A stretch of 64,000 bases of DNA, from positions 10,869,924-10,933,923 of the forward strand of contig WMCF01000014.1 in the NCBI GenBank assembly GCA_009792885.1, read 5' to 3'. Positions within the stretch are counted from its first letter, which is position 1; every line of letters starts with the position of its first letter. The notes under the pieces are model-generated. The model worked only from the letters and a program-made list of their open reading frames with translations, did no database searches and was not told where the DNA came from. Source of the DNA: Eremophila alpestris peregrina (lineage: Eukaryota > Chordata > Aves > Passeriformes > Alaudidae). Positions 22,933 to 34,873 of the stretch are shown piece after piece. Position numbers and translations under genes: made by a program.

Positions 22933-25734
22933 CAACTCATATATTCCCAGTGCTGCTCTGTGGTTTCTCTCCAGCTTTGGGAGACCGTGTGCCAAATACT
23001 GCTGATCAGCCTGCTGACCAGCTACATCTGGTGTATCCAAAGCCAGCCAGAGGCTTTGGAGCATATGCTCCTCTCTGAGAGCTGCCTGTCGCTTGTTGCA
23101 GCACGCAGGTTGGTGCAGGGCAGAGTCTTGCTCCATGTTCACATCCTGCTCCGTGCTTGCATCCCATGTCCAGCGAGCAAACTGACCCTGATGTGGGGAT
23201 CAGCCTTTAAACTGTGGGGTTTACACTGCTCTCTGTCCACTCCTGGCACAGAAAAGGCTTCCTAAATGGGAGAGTAAATGCAGAGCCTTCTTTGCAGACT
23301 TCTGGTTTGTCCTGAATGCAGTGTGGCAAATTGGGGAATTGTGGAGCAGATTGACACTGAACTGGGTATATCCATGTCAGATTACAAAGCCAGGGTTAAG
23401 CACAGACCTCCTTTGCCTTCTCTCTTTGCTTTTTGATTCTGTGGTGAACTAAACTCCGTAGCCAGAGAAATTCCTGCACCTGTCCCAAGCTCACAGTGAT
23501 GGTCATGGTATTTCCATGATCATACACAGGGCAGAGCAAGCTGGGGCAAAGGGATGTCCTGACTGATTTTCGTAGACTGAGCTGCTGGTAATTAAACAAC
23601 AGATGACGTGCCTCAGACTTTGATCACCCATTAATGATGATGTGGGTCAGCTGGAACAGAAGTTGAAATGTTTTATAAAAAAGGGCTTATTAGCAGTTGT
23701 TTTGGGTGAGGGAATATGTTGAGTGATTTTTACAGAAGGATTGGACCTGTATGGTGGGAAAAAGGTCTTCAGTGCCTCAGAAGCACCTCAGTGTCATGAA
23801 GGAATGGCAGCACATAAACAGGTACTGGTATGTTGTTGCTGTTTAGATTGGTGAATTTCTTGATCTGCTGAAAGCCAAGGCTACTAATTGCTTCAGTTTT
23901 TCTGTATTTCTGAGACCAGTTGTAATCCCTCCTGCATGTAAAATTGAAATTCTGGAGGTAAAAACCTATTTAAGTAACTGGAGGTCTTGTCCTGTGAGCC
24001 CAGGACAGCTGGGCAGGCCCCTTTCCATGACAGGGTCTGCAGGCAAAGGGCAATGTGTTCCAGAGGGTCCTGGGAATGATGCTGTGCTGGAGGCTGTCCA
24101 GGGAAGCCAGAGGCTTATGGACATGCTGAATGCAGGAGCAGCAGCCCTAGCAGGGCTCTGGAACATGTAAATCACCTCAGTGGCAATAGTGTCATCCCTG
24201 CTCACATGCATGCTGTTCTTTATATATGTAGGTACTTGGCATGCTTCTGAAGGAATATTTATTTTTTTATGTGTTGACTCTCTGGAGAGTTGTACTTTGA
24301 GCTGAGTAGAGGAAAAATTGAGGAAATAGCATATCCCTCCTTGCACCTCAGACAGAGCCCTGCACTCCTTAGCCCAACAATCTGCACATTTACCAGACTT
24401 AGTTGCTAGTAAGTGAAGAGGGCAGAGCAGCTGCAGTGAATTAATTGGTGACTTCCAGAGCTGGGTTATTACCTGCAAAGCCTTAGAGTGCTCACACACA
24501 ACTCTGTGAGCACAAGCAGGCCAGTGTCATCTGTTGCAAAGGGGAAAGTTGGCACAGATGCCTGGCCTGTTGTTTCTGCAGCTCTTGAAGGTGAAGGGGA
24601 GGGAAGTACCCTGGTACAATGGCTCTCACTGCTGCCCCGGGGTCCTGTGGGGAGTTGCAGGCTTCTGGCATGGGGGCAGTGGGATGCAGCTGCCCTGGAG
24701 TGAGCTGAGCTGGAGCTGCTGAAGCCCTGCATTGCCATGGAGGACTACATTCATTTGTGTGCTCTTCCAAGTTCTTGCTGTTGATTTTAGCTGCTGGTAC
24801 AAATGGTATCAGTCTAGCTTGGAGGGTCATATTCCATAGCCAGCTATGACTGTAATGCATTAGAAGTGCAATAGAAACAGTGATTTAAAAACAAACAAAA
24901 CCCCTGTCAATAAGGGTTGTTTGGTCCAGGTGTTCTTAATTGTTTAAAATCTGATTGGAGTGACATCTGGGGATGATTTCCCTTTTCTCTCCTAATGTAA
25001 GAGTGTGCAGCTTCATCCCATGTGGATGCACCAGCTATTCATCTGTCAGAACACTGAGAAAGCCTGGGAAGAAAGAAAGAAAGTGATGTACATGATAAGC
25101 TTACCTGGAAATAATAATGTTTCTTTAAATATGGTCAATAAGGGGATTGGTCCTTATTAAGAGTACCCAGAGAAATGTCTGACAGTCCTCAGGACCCTTA
25201 TCAGTAAATGAGACCTGGGAACTTAAACCTCTTAAGATGTCTTGATAGCTTCTCATATTTTTCTCATAGACTGCTACAGCAAAAATATTTTGGAAGGGCT
25301 TGGGGACTCTTACAAATGCTCTTTGGTTTCATTTTTTGGAGCCACAATTACTACTCTGGCGTGCACTGCTACTTACTCAGTTTTCTGTGTGAAATCACAA
25401 CCTAACTCTGGAATGGGCTGGAACTCATTAAATCTGATCAGGATGTTCAGTTCTGTAGATTTCTTTTGAAAATCAGTTGGTGATTCTCATACATTATTAC
25501 AAATTTTCAGTTGTCCCTGGCTGAGAATTATGTTTTAAGTCTGTCCCTCAAATTAATCTGAGTGCATACTTTAAACTGTTCTGCCATGGCTTTGGTTTAA
25601 GTAAATTACTTACAGGAATGACACATTTGTTACTAATCCTCCAGCCTCTTATAGTCAAATTCTGTAATTCTCTTGCAGACTGGTAATTCTTTCTTATGCA
25701 AGCAGACCTACTGACTTCACATTTATTCACCCAG
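22933..25734. other. Non-coding stretch, no gene seen
   Basis: No gene or repeat family was recognised. A short patch at about 23,590-23,700 (CAGATGACGTG, TTTGATCACCCATTAATGATG) looks enhancer-like. The 177-codon minus frame at 23,966-24,499 and the 122-codon minus frame at 24,492-24,860 match nothing known to me. Confidence 0.5.
23590..23700. promoter_or_regulatory. Possible conserved non-coding element
   Basis: The segment contains TAATTAAAC, a CRE-like TGACGTG, a TCF-like CTTTGATC and CCATTAATGATG in about 60 bases, followed by CAGCTGG. Dense binding-site-like words without repeat signature suggest a regulatory element. The evidence is motif texture only. Confidence 0.22.
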
Positions 25735-25830
25735 TTTGGACCACCACATAAGCACATGGTTAATTGTAAACACATGTTAAGGTCCTATTGACTTTGGTGA
25801 GGCTTAAGTGCTGTCTTGAATAGGCATTCT
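25735..25830. repeat. Possible ancient amniote interspersed repeat
   Basis: AAACACATGTTAAGGTCC, then TATTGACTTTGGTGAGGC, then TTAAGTGCTGTCTTGAATAGG follows the order of an old repeat abundant in turtles, crocodiles and birds (CATGTGCTTAAGTCC ... CATTGACTTCAATGGG ... CTTAAGTGCTTTGCTGAAT). The copy is diverged. I cannot give a reliable family name from memory. Confidence 0.4.
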
Positions 25831-25897
25831 CATCCAAATTGGAGCTGGAAAATTAAATTTGTCCCCCTTTATAAAAGATCAATTCAACTCTTATGCC

Positions 25898-25926
25898 TCC
25901 AATAGAAAGCTGAAAGTTCTATTGGA
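25898..25926. repeat. 10-bp perfect inverted repeat
   Basis: TCCAATAGAA at 25,898-25,907 and TTCTATTGGA at 25,917-25,926 are exact reverse complements separated by nine bases. It lies about 70 bases after a probable old repeat and may be part of it. No function is implied. Confidence 0.8.
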
Positions 25927-27869
25927 TTAAGGCAGGATATACACTTACAGTTTAATAACTGTTGCTGAAGACCTTGTCAAGTAAATTCCTATTCTGGAAG
26001 GAGCATTCACATTCAGAGATGTTAAGGGATAGCTATTTTTGATGCTATCTCTGCATGGATACAAAATGCATCCTAATTATGCGTGGAGGATAATATTTTG
26101 ATTTGTGTCATTATGTAGTGAAAAAAATGAAGTGATGTGTAATTGGGATGACACTAAAGAACGTAGAGAATCTGAAATTTAAGGCTAGCAGAAGCAATGC
26201 TTTTATGAAGTAAAATAAAGTTATTATATTTTATTTAGAGTGAGTCTCTGCTACACACTATCCCTCATGCAAGACACTGTAATGGAGCCACTGGTCTGTC
26301 AATTTTCATTAGAAGAAGGACTAGAAATAGGCCAAAGTTCTGGCTACCTATTTGCATGGACACATACTGCAAATTCTGAAGGAGCAGCATGGTTTACCTC
26401 TCCTTTTGGTTCTGTTTTGGTCTGACACAGGAAGCAGAGGTGGGCAAAGATGAATGTGGGCACCACCCTTTGCGTCCCTTCCTCTGTGTAGGTCTTGTGC
26501 AAGGCAATTGGGCTGCAAGCAACATCACAGGGCAGCTCTTGTCCCATCTGCTTTTTATCTTAGGGCCATACAGTGCAAGATCCACATGCTTCTGGTTCAG
26601 TCCAGCTCCAGGACAGCAGGTAATTGCTCCCATTGCATGAACAAGAGTGACCCTGCCCCAGGTATGCCAGCAGCCCTGGCTGTGAAGGACCCCTTGGGGC
26701 TGGTGTGAACTGGAAGGCTCTGGATGGCTTTGCAATAGACAGTGAGTGCTCAGGGAGGAGGACAGCTCTGGCTGATGTGCTGCTGTGTTCAGGGTGCTGC
26801 ACAGACTGTGTTATATGAATGTATAAAATGGGAATGGAAACCTTTAGGTAGGGAAGCATGTTCACTACAAGCAGTGATCAAGGGATCCAGCACAAAACAA
26901 GTGGGAAGAAAATCTTACTGAGTCTCTTTACAGTTCTTAAGGAGCAAAAGAAAAGGTTAACCTTTGAAAAAAATTTTCACCAATTACTTGGCTTTCCCAT
27001 GACATCAGTCCTCTCAGTTTCTATAGTCCTTTGAAGAACAACATTGCTAATAACTAACCTCATGTCTTTCATAATCCTAAATTTTTCTTTGAGCCTTCGA
27101 GGAATATCACAATTTCCCCTGTGCAAAGCACAAGTTCAAAGAGTTTGAATTTGGAGTCTGAAATTTTATACTTAGGATAATATGAGGGAGTTCTGGGAGA
27201 CCAAAAAATATTTGTGAAACACTTGGCATTAGTTGTATGGATAGCATTTTAACTGTTCACCGGTATTGCAGATTTATGTGCATATGTGATGCATGTCATG
27301 GGCACAACGTGTGGGATGTACCTAAATATTCAGGTGCATTGTTTTTAATGCACTAGCAAGCATACATCTAGGCTGTATGACAGATTCTCATAGTGCAAAG
27401 GTGCTGAGAAATATGATATTTGGGCACACATTTGCCCTTCTTCCAGCAGTGCTTTTTGGTGTCAATCATATGAACTCACTTTTAAAACATCCAGAAGTTT
27501 ACTAATATTTCCAGGAGTAGCTGCAGAATGTTGTTACACTGTGCTGGAGTAACCTCGGCAAGAGAGGAGGGGCTTTATCTGTAGAGGGACAACGCACTCC
27601 TTGCTTATGAATAGGCTTGGATCTAATGGTATCCTGTAAATGCTGAGATGTGGGCAGTGACCAGATGCCAAGCATCCAGGCGTGCTTGAGATGTACCTGA
27701 AAGAGGGCCTGATCATGTGAACATCGAGTGTAGAGCTTCTGTAGACCCTAAGGGCTGGCTTGCCACAGCAGTGGCCTTGCAGGGATATTAGGAAAGGTTG
27801 GCTGTTTCCTTAGGTCAGCTGTGCTCTTCCTTGCTAATCCCCTGGCATGCTCTATACGCCCTGAGCACA

Positions 27870-28230
27870 GGAAAGATACTGAACAAACGTGGTTGGAAAC
27901 GCCTCAGATCTGTGTTCCAGTTTGTGGTTTGGTGGGTTTCTGGGGTTTATAAAAATCTTAGCAGTTTGTCTTCTTTTGCTTGTGTGATTTTTCTTGTGTT
28001 TTTTTTTATCGTGGGTTGATGTTTTTGTTTCCTGTGTGCACTTTGAGGCTTCTGTTTAATGCTCTCGATGAGCAAACAAAGGAGTTGAATACATTTGCTG
28101 ATGTTCCCCATTTCATGGCCTGTTGATAACTACACGATAACACTCTCCATTGGATTCTTCGTTTTAAAAAAAAGTAAGAGGAGGAAGAAAAGAGCCTTTG
28201 TCAGTCTCGATAGCACTATTCACTGTTTTA
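27870..28230. promoter_or_regulatory. Possible conserved non-coding element
   Basis: The right half keeps several CpGs (CTCGATGAG, ACACGATAAC, TTCGTTTT, CTCGATAGC) among AT-rich words, with a forkhead-like GCAAACA near 28,072 and ACAAAG beside it. No repeat or coding signature is visible. The left half is poorer in such motifs, so the element may be confined to about 28,020-28,230. Confidence 0.25.
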
Positions 28231-29310
28231 CCAACAAGTTACAGTGAGAACATCAGCTTCCTGTCCTTTCATTGAAGCCCATTGATCTTTCTCCCTAGTA
28301 AACAGAGCGGCTGTAGCTTTTGTTTGACTTGTGCTCCCCATCTGTGCGGTGCATTTCAGGGATGAAAAGTGCTGTTGTGGCTGTTCTGCAGAAGGAGAGC
28401 TGGGACAATAGCAGTGGGACAATGAGTGGGATGTGTGGTGGCTGTTAGAGAGGGACACTGGGAGGTTGGGCCGCCACCATAAACACGGTGTCCTTGGGGA
28501 AATGTTGTGGCTGAGCAGCTTCTAAATGAGCAGCGGTGGGATTTCAGGCTGGGTATTGCCCACAGCTGCCTTTCAGTTTGGAGGATGGATGGCAGGATGT
28601 GCTTGTTCTAACGAGAAACAAACCCTCCCAACAATGGCCAGGAGGTAGGAAGGATGGGGCAACATATTTGAGATTTCACAGTGGCTTTCTTGCTCATTCA
28701 GTTCCCAGGTAATTCCAATAAAAGATACCATGCTTAAGGTGTCCCAGCTGGGGGATGGTGCTGGAGCTGCAGGATCAGCTCTGGTCCTTTGGGAGAACCC
28801 AGACTATTGAGGCCCTTTGGCTGTAAGAAGCTGAGAATGGGGGAAGACCTTTCTGGGTGGGTGAGGCACCAGCCATGGGGAAGGGCTGAGGATGAACTGG
28901 CAGAGCTTGTGCCAGGGGGGCAGCTGGGGCTGTGGGGTGAGAACTCTGCAAGGCAATAAACCTTTTCTGTTCCCCTTCTTGTTCTTACAGTTGCTGATGT
29001 GGGTGATGCTTTGGGAAACAGAGCAGAAATGTAGAGCTCTGGGGTTTCCCTTGATGACTGCAAGAGGGTCCAAGGAGGTGTGACTACTGGCAGAAAGCAA
29101 ATGTATTCTTTTTCTGATCTGAAGTAGCAAGAAACAAAAAGATTACTTTCCCTCTCTTGTTTTTCAAGCATCATTTAAGCAAGGAAATTTTTCCTTGTTG
29201 ATTTTCATTGTATGTGGATGTTTTTCTTGGCCATACTGTCTCTGGAATTTGGTAAACTTAAGTGAAAGAGAAATAATGTAGTCTCGAGTAAATATTTCCT
29301 GTGTAATCTC

Positions 29311-29388
29311 AAATCCACTGAAATGGAGATTTGTTAATTTTTCTTTTCTTGTTTTGATTCAATAGCAAAACTTTATTTCAGTGGATTT
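29311..29388. ncRNA. Pre-microRNA-sized foldback, possible small RNA
   Basis: Bases 29,311-29,336 pair with 29,363-29,388. The outer 14 pairs are perfect Watson-Crick (AAATCCACTGAAAT against ATTTCAGTGGATTT). Then come two G-T pairs, two more Watson-Crick pairs, one A-A mismatch, and seven further pairs including one G-T. A 26-base terminal loop remains, giving a 78-base hairpin. Size and stem fit an animal microRNA precursor. I do not recognise a known mature microRNA. It could instead be the foldback of an old DNA transposon or ancient repeat; no flanking target duplication is evident. The strand of any transcript is unknown. Confidence 0.35.
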
Positions 29389-29542
29389 CTGGCCTTTCTT
29401 AATTGCTCTTTACCCATCTTGCAGTGATGTCCAGGAGGTCTGGCTACCAACCATAACTTTATTGATGCCATATAAATGTAGGTAGCACTTGGCACCTACA
29501 GGACAAAAAATTAGCATACACGGATGGTGATTCACATTTAGA

Positions 29543-29555
29543 CCCCCCCCCCCCC
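29543..29555. repeat. Poly-C run (13)
   Basis: Thirteen consecutive C residues. Such runs are prone to replication slippage and to sequencing error, so the exact length here is uncertain. Confidence 0.9.
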
Positions 29556-32500
29556 ATTTTGGTGTTTTTACTAATAGCCAAGGAGAAACACTGCTTATCA
29601 GTTGAGCTCTGAATGTGGGCTGTGCTTCTTTTCCTCAAAAAGCGTCTGAAAAAATTGCAGTAGGTCTAAGGGTGCATCTTTACTGATATTGGTATCTCTG
29701 CAGATACTCCTGAGCTGCATCAATGGATTTGGGTAAATCCTGTTATCCCAACAGGAAACAGAAACTTAAACAGAACTTTGCAATGGTGTGAGTTTGAACA
29801 ACTTACTTTTTCTTCTTTTTTTCCCTTTTACAACTTGAAGTTGATGAACTTCTTGCTTCTCAGGCACAGTCTTTACATGTGATTGGCTAATGTATTTTTT
29901 CTGTAACTTGCAGCAGGAAACGTTTGGAACATAATTGGTCTAGACTGTTTCCGAGTCCAATAACTTGTTTTTGTGCGGAGTGTGCTAAATATGGGAATTT
30001 CAGAAAAGCTTTGAAAAAAACCTGGATTGTTCATCATCTGCAGTGTCAAACAGAGTTCAAATGTTGCGATGACTAAAATCTTGTGTGTCAATAATTTTTC
30101 AAAAAGCAGAATCTTAATTCTTTAGAGATTTGGCACAGCTCTCTTACAGGATAACTCTCTCTTCACTGAGATGTAGCTTTCATTTTGGGCAGTGTCCAGT
30201 TGACCAAGATAGTTTTTGTGAGAAGCTTTATGAGGCTTGGGCTCTTGTAAAATATTATGTTACAGCAGGAAATTGATTTTAAATCAGAGACTGTGCGATT
30301 TGATAAATAGCTGTACTTACATTTAATGTTTGTAAGTTTCTATTTAATAGTATTTTTGAAATATCCCTAATGTGCATGTCATGGTGAGAATAAAATTGTA
30401 GAATTTTGTACAGAACATATAAGTCTGTGCATCTACTAAAATAATTTGATGGTCAATTAAGGCAATATGGACCTCTTGCTCTTATGGAGGGTGTGAACCT
30501 AGAGCACACACACTTCTGCAAAGATAATGCTTGTCTTGAATTCCTCCAGTGATGCTGCACAGCTGAGTTTTCTGGAACTGTGAGTGCTTAGCCTTGACTT
30601 GTATGAGTGGCCTAATTGATTTCACAGGGTAAATCAGAGTTGAAAAATTTAGATATAGGCAATAGCCTCTGAGCCAGTGCCTAAGGAAAGGGGAGACGGA
30701 AGGGAATGCTGATAATTTATTTCAACAATACTGCTCAGGTGTTACCCAATTGCTTCTCACTCTTGGATCCTTCCCTTGCTTCCTGATAACTTCTGGATGC
30801 ACTGATCATTTCAAGCATAGCCACAAAGCTGTTGGGCAATTCAGGATGTTTTCTTTGCTTCTGGGGTACACCCAAGTTGCTGGGGAGGTGATGCTGGTCA
30901 CCTCTGTTTCCTGGACCAGGAAGTGGTGGGTGGCATCTCCTGCTAAAGGCAGGAGAGGCCTCTCTGTAGTCATGGGAGAGTGCTTATTCTGCTGGGTATT
31001 ATTAATCAAAGCAGATTTTGGCCAGGGTAAAAGGGTAAACACCCTCCCTCCTCTTCAGCACATGCTGTGGGAGGCTTCTAGCCCACAGAAAGTCAGGCTC
31101 TCCACTATGCCTTTCCTGTGAAAGGCAGGGGCCACTGCAGGGCAAAACTCCACTCCTGGATGGTGAAGCATTGTTCACCGAGCCAAAATCAGGAAGGGAA
31201 AAAGAAGAGGTTACTTACATCCGCCACAGCTCCTCTGGTAATGCTCTCAACTTGAGCTGAAAGCATAGTCCAGTGCCTGGCAGGTGCGGGTTCAGGGGAG
31301 ACAGTGAGCTGCTGGGGAGCTTCATCCTGTCACTGCAACTTCTCCTGCTCATCCATCTCTTCTTGATTTTATTTATTGACTCCCGGCTGGGACCTCCTGG
31401 TGGACAGCACAGGTTGTTTTTGGCATGGGCAGATGCCCACATTTTACAATGGCATTGCATTCCACTTTTGATTGCTTTTGTGCAGCCCTGATCCCCCTTT
31501 CCTCTCGTTCTTCCTCTCTCTGTCTCTTTTTTAATTGATATTCCAACTGTGTGATTAGAAATGGACATGGCTTATTAAAACAACGCTGCTTGCTATCAGG
31601 GGGCTTGCATTAGTATTAGGGATGGAGGGCTGTAATTTTCTTTCCTGGTGTAAAGAAAATGGGGCTGATGGATGGGGTAGGGATTAAGTAAAGGAAAAGG
31701 ATGGCAGGTAGTATATATCTAGCCATGACTACTCCTCTTCAAAGGCAGGCTGTTTTCTAGGTGCTTACATTTGCCCACAGAATTTGGGGGATGAGGGCAC
31801 ATTGTGACCTAATGATGCAATGAAGTGTTTCATGTTGCTGTTTTCCTTGTGGGCAGTTTGTGCTGTAGCCCTTAAGTATGCTCCAGGCTAAGACACTGTC
31901 AGGTGGAGCAGAGGGTGACGGAGGGAAGCAGGATCTCTTCTGTCTGCCTTGCTGTCCTGCACACACAGGGTGTGCTTACAAGCTACTTCATTGCATGGGA
32001 ATTTGCCTTTTTGGTTTTTCTTGCCTCTGCTGTTAGAAACTCTGAGAGGAAAGTGAGGATGACAGCTGTTACTAATGCATGTTCATGTGCCTTGGTGTTT
32101 TTTGGGAGGCTGTATCTGAGAGGCCTCCTGTTTTAAGTTGATGTGTCTCTTCTAGTGCCTTGCTCTTAAAGTTACCTGTTGCATAATTGTACGGGAAGGA
32201 GTTCCTGCTGAAGGGCTGGATTGCAGGGAACAGGGATGTGCTTTAGGGGCTTTAGTGGGAGGGGAGCGGTCAGCAGGTTGATAGAGCTGGTAGAGGGTTA
32301 TGATGCATATGGTGGCAAAAGCCATTTTATGGCTTTATTTATTAGGGCTGCAGCCTTCCTTCCATGGAATGCCAAGCCTGTTCTGTAAGGAAAAATTCAC
32401 AGAGTCAGAAAGTAGGACCCCAGCAGAACTTCCTGCAAATATCCCAGGTTGGGGATTATAAGGCTTTTGTTTTAAAACACTTCTGTGGTAGTGAACACAT

Positions 32501-33714
32501 CTTCCACTTAGTTAACCTGGCTGTGGGCATTTGCAGATGCAAGTGCATAAAGCTTGACCCAGTGAGTAAATCCTGGTGCATGTGTAAATCCATGATGGAA
32601 TGCGAGATTTCCAGTTTTCTTTTTCCTTTTTTTGTTTTTCCACAGCAATCTAATGCAGGAGTCCTCTGGTCCAATACACCACCTTTGCAGTAGCCTGTAA
32701 CTATAATGGCACTAATCACTATGCAGACTTGTACTGGTACATAGAAGTGCATGCAGCTTGCTGCACTAGGCTGAGTTGTTTTGATTAGACTTTAAAACCA
32801 ATTAAAACCATATTTTGTTTTTTTCCATGAGGGGCTTACTTCAGAGTCACTAGAGCAATTCTGAATGTATTTAAAGATACTAGTCAAGACCTCTATTCAA
32901 ACTGATTTCTTGGGAAAGATATGGTGATTGAAACTGGTTACAGATTGCTAAACTGTAACTTTTTAAAGATTATTTGTTTTTGAACTGAAACTTTTAGTAT
33001 AAATTAGACTTCTGCATCTTGTTAATGGCACATGTCCTGTCAGCTGTTTTTCTTACCGTTTGTCTGCAGGGAAGGCATGTTGTAAGGAAGAGAAATTTAC
33101 ATAAGGTGAGCTGAAAATAATCTAGGCATCTAACAATAGCTTGAAAAACTGCAGAAATTTTTATGACACTTGAGACATAAAATATTTGCTTTTCACTTAT
33201 TGATCTTTAGTGCCTTGCCATGTTGACTCTACTGTTGGCATTGCAGAAGTAGAGAGCTTCCATCACTTATACTGAAAGTTTTGGAAGAAGTGTCCTCTTG
33301 TAGAGCCGGATACCATGGAGATAAAAATGCAAGTGGGTAGCTCATCTGGGTGCTTTGGATTGTGAAGGAATGGCAACAGCTCTCTTAGTACTGGTGTCAG
33401 AAAGAAGGCTTCCCAGTGGCATAGGAAGAGGTGTTCCTTGGGCAAAAATGATTTATTCTCCTCTTGAAGATTTTGTAGACTGAACTGATGCTTCCTGAGG
33501 AAGCACAGGTGTGAGTTCAGGTCACTTCATGCCTTGTATATTTTAGAAACCTAACAGCCCAAACATAAGATTTTAAAAGACAGAAGGCCTCTGTGTAGTA
33601 TGCCTATACAGATATATCTCCTAATTTGACATCTTCACCGTTGGGCTGGCCCTGTGATGGCTGTGGTGGAATGAAATGCAGACACTGATAAGGCTGTGAT
33701 TATTTTTAACAGCA

Positions 33715-33780
33715 GCAGTGGGAAGGAGCGGCCGCTTGGATGCGGCGACAGAATCGAAGCCAGCTGTAGCAGTGAAAGTC
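33715..33780. promoter_or_regulatory. CpG-dense pocket with GCGGCCGC
   Basis: About five CpGs fall in 30 bases (GCGGCCGC at 33,728-33,735, then TGCGGCGAC and ATCGAAG), surrounded by CpG-poor DNA. The pocket is too short for a CpG island. It may mark a protected, unmethylated binding site or a conserved element. Confidence 0.2.
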
Positions 33781-34714
33781 TCACAGGGTTAACCACAAAG
33801 TCTGCCTGCAGCTGCTGCAGCTCAATACCCAGCATTCACATGCAGCCTCACCAAACTGCCTTGTGACATTTTTGATTCATGTCAGGGACAGAGTACCATT
33901 GTTGGGGGGATAAAATAACTGTTTTATAAAATGTTCTGCTGGCTTTCAGTCATTTCAGTCTCTATTCTCTCCTCTGTGCCACTCTCAAGGTTTGAAAAAA
34001 GTTCTTGCTTTGCCATTCCACTCACTGCTTTAAAAAGCGTTTCTGGCTTGATCAGTTTTATTACAGAGGTAGAGCTGCTCCTTAACGCTCAGGAAGAGGC
34101 TAATAGTGGGCCCTATTCTGCCTTGGTCATGTTGCTGTGACCTTTAGGTTTGAGGGGCCTGTGCTTCTTGATGGCGTGACTAGCAGGAGGAGCAACAGCA
34201 TGCTTTTGCCAGCAGGAAGGATGCTGGGGTTCAGAGGGAAGGGCCTCCCCTTTTGTAGCAGGCAACTGTGAAGGATTTCTTGAGTGATTACTCTTTGCTG
34301 TAAGAACAGGGCTGCCTGCTGCAGGTCTGCTGTCAGACCATCAGCTTGATTGCTCTGATCACACCAGTGCAGCGGGCTCTGGGGATGGAGGCTCTGCTCC
34401 TTTACTCTTTTCAGTGCAGAGATAAAAAGCCTCTTTGTTTTTCAGATTTATGGAAAAGTTTTAAATTGTTTGTCGTTCATTGCCCTGGGTAACCCCATAC
34501 TGTGCTGCTAGTTGGAGCTCCAGGGCTGAACACCTAGGGCTGGCTGGGACAATGGGACAGTATGAAAAGAGCCTTTCCTATTCTCATTCCTCCGAAGGAA
34601 GTGCTGCTGAAGGGCTTGAATGCATTTTCACAGCTTTAATGGCTCATTTGCTTCAAGCACGTACAAGTACAAGGGTTTGCAGTTTGAGAAAACAAATTCA
34701 ATTAATGCTGTTTC

Positions 34715-34873
34715 TTTTTTTTTTTTTAATTTCACCTTTTTTTCTCAAGGATTCATTCCCCCCCCCCCGCATGTTACAGCAGACGCTCAAATGGGGACAA
34801 CTTGAAAAAATGTCGTGAAAAGTTAGGGGTTGTTTTTTGTTTGTTTGTTTGTTTTTTTGTTTTGTTTTTTTTT
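34715..34873. repeat. Homopolymer and (TTTG)n cluster
   Basis: A 13-base T run begins at 34,715, an 11-base C run spans 34,758-34,768, and a T-rich tract with GTTT units covers about 34,830-34,873. This is low-complexity DNA in which assembly accuracy is likely to be poor. Confidence 0.85.

Larger units (their letters stand above)
25831..29310. other. Non-coding stretch, no gene seen
   Basis: No gene is supported. It contains a 10-bp-arm hairpin at 25,898-25,926 and an enhancer-like block at about 27,870-28,230. The frames at 28,734-29,174 overlap antisense frames and show no known domain. Confidence 0.5.
29389..34714. other. Non-coding stretch, no gene seen
   Basis: No gene or mobile element is supported. 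It contains a 13-base C run at 29,543 and a CpG-dense pocket with a GCGGCCGC octamer at 33,728. The 123-codon plus frame at 30,750-31,121 and its antisense partner show no known domain. Confidence 0.5.

Noticed and set aside
28468..28486. Kozak-like GGGCCGCCACCATA
   Set aside because: The word ends in ATA and not ATG, and no reading frame follows.
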